Positions 1-5,209 of a stretch of 5,209 bases of DNA are shown one piece after another. A model generated the notes under the pieces. That model was not told the origin of the DNA and did no database searches. It was given only the letters and a program-made list of their open reading frames with translations. The first letter of the stretch is position 1. Every line of letters begins with the position of its first letter. The stretch spans positions 1 through 5,209 of the forward strand of contig CAIOXF010000102.1 in NCBI GenBank assembly GCA_903862155.1, given 5' to 3'. The stretch comes from an uncultured cyanobacterium. GTDB taxonomy: Bacteria; Cyanobacteriota; Cyanobacteriia; PCC-6307; Cyanobiaceae. The position numbers and the translations under genes were made by a program.

Positions 1-806
1 GCGCGCGCATCGGCCTCGGCGATCAGGGCCTCGTTGAGGCACCAGCCACTGAAGGCCCGTTCCCGCTCCGCCTTCTCGTCTTCCTGGCCCATCGAGGCCC
101 ACACATCGGTGTAGAGGGCGTGGGCGCCGCGTACTGCCGCCACCGGCTCGTGCACCACCTCCACGCTGCAGCCCTGCCCGTTGGCGATGGCCTGCGACTG
201 CTCCAGCACGCCGGCATCGGGGCTAAAGCCCTCCGGACATCCGATCCGTACGTTCACCCCCAGCAGGGCGCCGCAGAGCATCAACGAGTGCGCCACGTTG
301 TTGCCATCACCCACGTAGCTCAGGGTGAGGCCCTTGAGCTCCCCAAACGCCTCCTGCAGGGTCAGGTAGTCGGCCAGGGCTTGGCAGGGGTGCTCCAGGT
401 CGGTGAGGGCATTCACCACTGGAATCGAGGCCCAGTGGGCGTACTCCTCAAGTTCGCTCTGGGCAAAGGTGCGGATCGCCAGGGCATCCACATAGCGGCT
501 GAGCACCCGGGCGGTGTCGGCCACGGGTTCGCCGCGCCCCACCTGGCTCACCTGGGGGTTCAGGTCGATGGTCTGGCCGCCAAGGCGGGCCATGGCCACC
601 GTGAAGCTCACCCGGGTGCGGGTGGAGGCCTTCGAGAAGATCAGGCCGAGCACCTTGCCTGCCAGGTTGACCGTGCGCTGGCCGCTTTTGAGCTCAGCGG
701 CCAGTTGCAGCAGGGCGACAGTTTGCTCGGGGCTCAGGTCCGCCGAGGAGAGCAGGTCGGTGCCCTTCAGGGCAGCCAGAACGGCGGGATCGGCGAGCGC
801 GGCCAT
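1..806 (-). CDS. argF: Ornithine carbamoyltransferase, C-terminus cut off by window edge
   Basis: Cytoplasmic enzyme that joins carbamoyl phosphate and ornithine to make citrulline in arginine biosynthesis. The 268 visible residues carry the family landmarks in order: the carbamoyl-phosphate loop STRTR (61-65), QVGRGEP (88-94), DTARVLSRYVDA (97-108), HPCQ (139-142), the nucleotide-fold-like GDGNNVAHSL (166-175), and DVWASMG (234-240), the ornithine-side loop. The HCLP motif and roughly 40-50 C-terminal residues expected for a protein of about 310-320 residues lie beyond base 1. The ATG at 806-804 is well fixed: an in-frame TAA sits at 830-828, no other start lies between, and a GAGAAGG ribosome-binding site is 5 nt upstream. 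The reading frame is intact with no missing key residue in the visible part. The gene starts 58 bp after the ftsH stop on the same strand, so co-transcription is likely. Aspartate carbamoyltransferase is excluded by HPCQ together with DVWASMG. Confidence 0.96.
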   Translation of the reverse strand, partial: MAALADPAVLAALKGTDLLSSADLSPEQTVALLQLAAELKSGQRTVNLAGKVLGLIFSKASTRTRVSFTVAMARLGGQTIDLNPQVSQVGRGEPVADTARVLSRYVDALAIRTFAQSELEEYAHWASIPVVNALTDLEHPCQALADYLTLQEAFGELKGLTLSYVGDGNNVAHSLMLCGALLGVNVRIGCPEGFSPDAGVLEQSQAIANGQGCSVEVVHEPVAAVRGAHALYTDVWASMGQEDEKAERERAFSGWCLNEALIAEADAR

Positions 807-811
807 CGGGG

Positions 812-818
812 CCTTCTC
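812..818 (-). promoter_or_regulatory. Shine-Dalgarno site of argF
   Basis: The minus strand reads GAGAAGG, then five bases, then the argF ATG. It is the clearest ribosome-binding site in the window; most other starts here lack one. Together with the in-frame stop at 830-828 it settles the argF start, and it suggests that argF has its own translation initiation even if it is transcribed with ftsH. Confidence 0.6.
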
Positions 819-864
819 AAAGAACCCTTATCGGGGATCGCCGTGCCCGCCGTCAAGGCCGGCT

Positions 865-2742
<1,878 letters not shown>

Positions 2743-2831
2743 GGCGCTCTGGCCTGGAAGTGGGCCCAAGCTAAAGGCGTGCTCGGGTGCTGCGGCCCGG
2801 GGGAGAACCGAACGCGTCAGCCTCCCTGCGT
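2743..2831. promoter_or_regulatory. Divergent intergenic region between ftsH and the SRAP gene
   Basis: These 89 bp must hold the 5' regions of both ftsH (leftward) and the SRAP gene (rightward), unless promoters lie inside the coding regions. I see no convincing -35/-10 pair and no Shine-Dalgarno motif before either start. The only A+T-richer spot is around 2768-2776 (AAGCTAAAG), a weak -10-like candidate on the minus strand for ftsH. The promoter role is inferred from gene orientation, not from a recognised motif. Confidence 0.4.
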
Positions 2832-3482
2832 ATGTGTGGCCGCTACTCGCTCACCGCCAGCCTGGATCGGCTGTTGCCGCGCCTGAAGGGCCCCCTGCCG
2901 GAGGGGCTCATCCAGCACTACGCCCCGCGCAGCCAGATCCGGCCTGGGGAGCCGCTGCTGATCGAGCGTCAGGAGCATGGCCAGCCAGCGGTGGCCCTAG
3001 CGCTCTGGGGGCTGCTGCCCAGCTGGGTGAAAGACCCCGCCAACGGCCACCGGCCCATCCATGCCCGCAGCGAAACCGTGGGCGAAAAGCCCAGTTTCCG
3101 AGGCCCCTGGCGCCATCACCGCTGCCTCATTCCTGCGGATGCCTTTTTCGAGAAGGGCCGCATGATCCGCCGCACCGATGGCGCGCTGTTTTGGCTTGCC
3201 GGTCTATGGGAGCGCTGGATCGGCCCCGATGGCAGCGAACTCGACACCTGCTGCGTACTCACCACCCGCCCCAATGCCCTGATTGCGCCTCTGCACGACC
3301 GGATGCCGGTGCTGATCCCCGATGGGCTTGAGGAACCCTGGCTGGCACCCACCGATGGCCCTGGCCTGCGGGCCCTGGAACCCCTGCTGGAGCCCTGGGA
3401 TCCTGAGGGCTGGGAGGTGGTGCCGCCGCTGCGCTCAGAGCCCGAGCAGTGGCAGTTGCCCCTGTTCCCGCCTACGGGATGA
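2832..3482 (+). CDS. SOS response-associated peptidase family protein (SRAP; HMCES/YedK-like)
   Basis: SRAP proteins (E. coli YedK, human HMCES) covalently cap abasic sites in single-stranded DNA through the amino group and thiol of Cys2, which is exposed after Met removal. This protein is 216 residues. Family features seen: N-terminal MCGRYSL with Cys2; WGLLPSW (59-65); the HARSET segment (77-82); LIPADAFFE with the active-site Glu at 107; and LHDRMPV with the catalytic His at 155. Two departures stand out. The Asn of the usual NAR-ET motif (N75 in YedK) is His77 here, and the loop after Glu107 is about eight residues shorter than in YedK, lacking the usual Trp after Glu. The start is set by function: the GTG at 2787 would bury Cys2, so the ATG at 2832 is chosen. 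There is no Shine-Dalgarno motif. The 3' end overlaps mazF by 11 bp, tail to tail. The family call is firm; activity is uncertain because of the substitution. Confidence 0.92.
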   Translation: MCGRYSLTASLDRLLPRLKGPLPEGLIQHYAPRSQIRPGEPLLIERQEHGQPAVALALWGLLPSWVKDPANGHRPIHARSETVGEKPSFRGPWRHHRCLIPADAFFEKGRMIRRTDGALFWLAGLWERWIGPDGSELDTCCVLTTRPNALIAPLHDRMPVLIPDGLEEPWLAPTDGPGLRALEPLLEPWDPEGWEVVPPLRSEPEQWQLPLFPPTG

Positions 3483-3855
3483 AGCCCAGGATCTGGCCCA
3501 CGATCTCAAGCACCTGATTGAGCTGGTCGCCCGTGAGCTTGCCGAGAGGGTGAGGACGGGCGCCGCGGGCATTCCAATCGAATGACTTGATCTGGTGGCA
3601 CAACACAAAGCTGTGGAACCCTGGCCGATCAGGAATCGGGCCGAGCTCGACCGCCAGCGATGAACCTCGGTTGTAAGCCGCTGAGGTCATGGCACAGCCC
3701 ACCACCAGCCCAACTGTCTGGGCGAATGGAGCGGTGGAGAGCACCACGAAGGGGTGATGGTCTCGCATCTCGCGGCCTGCCTGGGGGTTGTGGTTGATCC
3801 AGATCACATCGCCCCGATCCGGAACCCAGGCCACCGCTTCTCGCCGGGTGCTCAT
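3472..3855 (-). CDS. mazF: MazF/PemK-family endoribonuclease toxin
   Basis: Toxin of a type II toxin-antitoxin pair; family members cleave mRNA at short sequence motifs and stop growth unless bound by MazE. The 127-residue protein has the family pattern: VPDRGDVIWI (11-20), NPQAGRE (23-29), HPFVVLS (34-40), MTSA with Thr57 aligning with catalytic T52 of E. coli MazF, and a C-terminal HQIKSFDWNARGARPHP (87-103) corresponding to the DQVKSIAWRARGA region. The position of E. coli R29 is taken by His34. I recall His or Gln there in a proteobacterial and cyanobacterial MazF subgroup, so this may be subgroup-typical rather than a defect. The ATG at 3855 shares an ATGA overlap with the mazE stop, which points to translational coupling. 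The cleavage site cannot be predicted. Its end overlaps the SRAP gene on the other strand by 11 bp. Confidence 0.92.
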   Translation of the reverse strand: MSTRREAVAWVPDRGDVIWINHNPQAGREMRDHHPFVVLSTAPFAQTVGLVVGCAMTSAAYNRGSSLAVELGPIPDRPGFHSFVLCHQIKSFDWNARGARPHPLGKLTGDQLNQVLEIVGQILGFIP

Positions 3856-4127
3856 TCCTGTGGATTCAGCTCAAGGATTTCTGCGCCAACCGCTGACCAG
3901 GCCATGGTTTCCACGGGTTCGCCTGGCATGGGGGTGTAGGCGCCGAGTCGCTCGGCCAGGGACGGCCGCTGGGCGACCGGGCGAATCAGCACGCCCTCGT
4001 CGACAACGGTGAGTTCCACGGTTTGTTTGTCTTCCAGGTGCGCTTGGCGGGCAATGGCGGCTGGCAACCGCACGCCAAGGGAGTTTCCCCATCGCCCCAG
4101 GACTTGGCGCGGTGTATTGGTGGCCAT
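3852..4127 (-). CDS. mazE: MazE antitoxin, AbrB/MazE-type DNA-binding protein
   Basis: Antitoxin partner of the downstream MazF. It binds and neutralises the toxin and normally represses its own operon. The 91-residue protein has an N-terminal swapped-hairpin DNA-binding domain (about 5-51) with the hallmark RWGNSLGVRLPAAIA (12-26) and VELTVVDEGVLIRPV (37-51). A C-terminal tail (about 54-91; ERLGAYTPMPGEPVETMAWS) is the type of extended, acidic segment that wraps the toxin. The order antitoxin then toxin, with a 4-bp stop/start overlap (ATGA, 3852-3855), is the standard mazEF layout. The ATG at 4127 is the natural start: the conserved domain begins a few residues later. No Shine-Dalgarno motif is visible. 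A 15-bp inverted repeat seven bases upstream of the start is a candidate operator. Confidence 0.93.
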   Translation of the reverse strand: MATNTPRQVLGRWGNSLGVRLPAAIARQAHLEDKQTVELTVVDEGVLIRPVAQRPSLAERLGAYTPMPGEPVETMAWSAVGAEILELNPQE

Positions 4128-4225
4128 GGCGCGATGGATTGTTTATCCAAAGTTTAGACGCCGTGCGCTGTGGCTTCCGGGCTATCCCCCAGGCCGTTAG
4201 ACCGGGATGGTGCTGGATTCGATCG
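4128..4225. promoter_or_regulatory. Divergent intergenic region between mazE and the Nif11 gene
   Basis: These 98 bp separate the leftward mazEF operon from the rightward Nif11-DUF427 pair and should carry both promoters. The part next to mazE is A+T-rich and contains the inverted repeat at 4135-4149. On the minus strand TAAACT (complement of 4151-4156) is a weak -10-like hexamer without a matching -35. Nothing convincing is visible for the rightward promoter, and there is no clear Shine-Dalgarno motif before the ATG at 4226. Confidence 0.4.
4135..4149. promoter_or_regulatory. Inverted repeat upstream of mazE, candidate MazE operator
   Basis: The plus strand reads TGGAT-TGTTT-ATCCA: two perfect 5-bp arms around a 5-bp spacer, seven bases upstream of the mazE ATG. 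It sits in the most A+T-rich patch of an otherwise G+C-rich region (about 4135-4157). MazE-type antitoxins autoregulate by binding palindromic sites at their own promoter, so an operator is a reasonable reading. The arms are short enough to arise by chance, so this is a candidate only. Confidence 0.35.
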
Positions 4226-4480
4226 ATGAGCCTTGAGCAGTTGGACGCGTTCCTTGCGAGCGCCAAGGGCGATCCGGAGCTCAACGCGCGGCTGCACAAT
4301 CCGGCCGAACCCCTGGAGCTGGCTGATTTCCTGGCCCTGGCCCGCGGCGCGGGATATGAGCTCAGCGAGGCCGATGTGATCGCCGCGCAGGTGCGGGCGG
4401 AGCAGGGCCTCAGCGATGAGGAGCTGCAGGCGCGCGCCGGGGCCGAGGCGCGGCGGCTGCGTCATTTCATCCTGGCCTGA
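4226..4480 (+). CDS. Small Nif11-domain protein
   Basis: An 84-residue protein opening with a Nif11-like domain (MSLEQLDAFLASAKGDPELN, 1-20; LADFLALARGAGYELSEADV, 32-51). This domain is widespread in cyanobacteria, both as a stand-alone protein of unknown role and as the leader of ribosomal peptide precursors such as prochlorosins. Residues 61-73 (GLSDEELQARAGA) resemble the end of such leaders, which usually finish LSDEELEAVAGG, but the second Gly is replaced by Ala. The remaining 11 residues (EARRLRHFILA) contain no Cys, Ser or Thr, so no lanthionine could form. It is therefore more likely a stand-alone or decayed Nif11 protein than an active precursor. The ATG at 4226 places the domain at the N-terminus as usual; the frame stays open upstream but encodes unrelated sequence. 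The DUF427 gene begins 12 bp downstream, and the two are probably co-transcribed. Confidence 0.82.
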   Translation: MSLEQLDAFLASAKGDPELNARLHNPAEPLELADFLALARGAGYELSEADVIAAQVRAEQGLSDEELQARAGAEARRLRHFILA

Positions 4481-4492
4481 TCGGCCCTGCCC

Positions 4493-4975
4493 ATGGCTGA
4501 ACGCGTTTGCGACTACCCCCGGCCTCCGGCGCTGGTGCCCAGCTCCGAGCACATCCGCGTGGAGGCACTGGGCCGCCAGCTCTGCGACACCAGCCGCAGC
4601 CTGCGGGTCTTGGAAACCTTCCATCCACCCACCTACTACCTGCCCCCCGAGGCGATGGCGCTGGAGTTGCTGCTGCCGGCTGAGGGCCGCAGCTTCTGCG
4701 AATGGAAGGGGATCGCCCGCTACTTCGACGTGGTGGTGGATGCGGGCTTGGCGAGCGAGCGGCGTCTGCGCCGAGCGGTGTGGAGCTATCCCGAACCCAC
4801 CGCTGTCTTTGCCGAGCTGGCGGGCTGGTTTGCGGTGTACCCCGGCCTGATGGATGGCTGCTGGATCGATGGCGAGCAGGTGGTGCCCCAGCCCGGCGGT
4901 TTTTACGGCGGCTGGATCAGCTCGAAGGTGATCGGCCCGTTTAAGGGCGATCCGCTCCATCCCGAGCTGATCTGA
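4493..4975 (+). CDS. DUF427 domain protein
   Basis: A 160-residue protein of the DUF427 family (PF04248), whose function is not established. Family marks seen in order: ETFHPPTYYLPPEAM (41-55), FCEWKGIARYFDV (68-80), WSYPEP (97-102), AGWFAVYP (110-117), and a Gly-rich C-terminal segment GGFYGGWISSKVIGPFKG (135-152) that I associate with the cyanobacterial branch. There is no signal peptide or membrane helix, so it should be cytosolic. The length is normal for a single-domain member. The ATG at 4493 follows the Nif11 stop by 12 bp with no clear Shine-Dalgarno motif, suggesting translation coupled to, or re-initiating from, the upstream gene. The stop lies 15 bp from the converging ribD stop. 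The conserved aromatic and Glu/Lys cluster (EWKG) could form a ligand pocket, but that is inference. Confidence 0.9.
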   Translation: MAERVCDYPRPPALVPSSEHIRVEALGRQLCDTSRSLRVLETFHPPTYYLPPEAMALELLLPAEGRSFCEWKGIARYFDVVVDAGLASERRLRRAVWSYPEPTAVFAELAGWFAVYPGLMDGCWIDGEQVVPQPGGFYGGWISSKVIGPFKGDPLHPELI

Positions 4976-4990
4976 GCGCTCGGGACTGGT

Positions 4991-5209
4991 TCAGCTGGGC
5001 GGCTGGAGGCACCAGAGCCAGTCGTGGCCAAGGGGCTGGGGAGCGCCGCTGCTCCAGAGCGGCACCTGATCCATGGCGGTGAAGCCCAGCTCCCCCAGGG
5101 GGGTCCGGGCCGCTGTGCCGCCCATCAGCTTGGGCGCCACCACCGCCGCCACCTCCTGCACGCAGCCTTCCCGGATGGCGGCCGCCGCCAGCTCTGGTCC
5201 GCATTCCCA
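4991..5209 (-). CDS. ribD: Riboflavin biosynthesis protein RibD, C-terminal end only
   Basis: The last 72 codons and TGA stop (4993-4991) of a gene entering from the right edge. The visible residues match the end of the RibD reductase domain, which reduces the ribosyl group of the deaminated pyrimidine intermediate using NADPH in riboflavin synthesis. Marks: ECGPELAAAAIREGCVQEV (2-20), the reductase glycine/substrate segment; APKLMGGTAARTPLGELG (25-42), with the family's APKL-GG and ARTP pattern; and a divergent tail ending WLWCLQPPS. The N-terminal deaminase domain is outside the window, so a stand-alone reductase cannot be excluded. The gene converges on the DUF427 gene with 15 bp between stops and no strong terminator. 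Confidence 0.86.
   Translation of the reverse strand, partial: WECGPELAAAAIREGCVQEVAAVVAPKLMGGTAARTPLGELGFTAMDQVPLWSSGAPQPLGHDWLWCLQPPS

Noticed and set aside
2743..2769. Extended ftsH start at a TTG, adding nine residues
   Set aside because: The extra residues are not typical of the family, whereas MPIRQDENRPNRR from the ATG at 2742 is; no Shine-Dalgarno motif supports the TTG.
2787..2831. Extended SRAP start at a GTG
   Set aside because: SRAP function requires Cys2 directly after the initiator Met, and only the ATG at 2832 gives this.
3505..3522. CTCAA/TTGAG inverted repeat near the end of mazF
   Set aside because: Five-bp arms inside coding sequence, no T-run; not better than chance.
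4112..4225. Upstream extension of the Nif11 reading frame
   Set aside because: The added residues are unlike the family, and the stretch overlaps the mazE start and its A+T-rich upstream region.
4154..4960. Long minus-strand open frame opposite Nif11 and DUF427
   Set aside because: Its His/Gln/Gly/Ala-rich composition with no recognisable motif is typical of an antisense shadow; the plus strand encodes two recognisable families.
4965..4996. Inverted repeat AGCTGA...TCAGCT around the convergent stops, with an inner GAGCGCTC palindrome
   Set aside because: The arms are only 6 bp with a 20-bp loop and there is no T-run, so a terminator call is not supported.

Overview
This 5.2-kb window is G+C-rich chromosomal DNA, about 64-69% by hand counts of selected regions. 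It most likely comes from a picocyanobacterium of the Synechococcus/Cyanobium group. The clues are a cyanobacterial FtsH closest, from memory, to the FtsH4 (Sll1463) type, with argF directly behind it; a SRAP protein, a Nif11-domain protein and a DUF427 protein with sequences familiar from that group; and very tight gene spacing with few Shine-Dalgarno motifs. No HIP1 octamer (GCGATCGC) was found by eye, which argues against a HIP1-rich cyanobacterium such as S. elongatus. The species cannot be named.

Layout. Bases 1-806 (minus) hold argF, ornithine carbamoyltransferase, cut at its C-terminus by the window edge. Bases 865-2742 (minus) hold a complete ftsH, a membrane AAA+ zinc protease. It lies 58 bp upstream of argF and is probably co-transcribed with it. 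An 89-bp divergent gap separates ftsH from a plus-strand SRAP (HMCES/YedK-type) gene at 2832-3482. The tail of that gene overlaps by 11 bp, head-on, the end of a minus-strand mazE-mazF toxin-antitoxin pair (4127-3472; antitoxin first, ATGA overlap). A 98-bp divergent gap with an AT-rich inverted repeat next to the mazE start leads to a plus-strand pair: a small Nif11-domain protein (4226-4480) and a DUF427 protein (4493-4975). The 3' end of ribD (minus) enters from the right edge and stops at 4991. There is no gene-free stretch above 300 bp, and I see no RNA gene, insertion sequence or CRISPR array.

How the genes relate. argF, ftsH and ribD are core housekeeping genes: arginine synthesis, membrane protein quality control and riboflavin synthesis. 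The genes between ftsH and ribD look more accessory. SRAP acts on abasic sites in single-stranded DNA, MazEF is a stress or addiction module, and Nif11 and DUF427 have no firm role. The mazEF block has lower G+C (about 64% by hand count, against 68-69% on both sides) and appears inserted in a very compact way.

The points most worth a second look are: (1) the SRAP protein has His where the family's active-site Asn is expected, and a shortened loop after the active-site Glu; (2) the mazEF cassette is compositionally distinct and has a candidate operator; (3) the Nif11 protein ends in a sequence resembling the cleavage region of Nif11-type RiPP leaders, but with no modifiable core. I did not find a clearly new multi-gene system.
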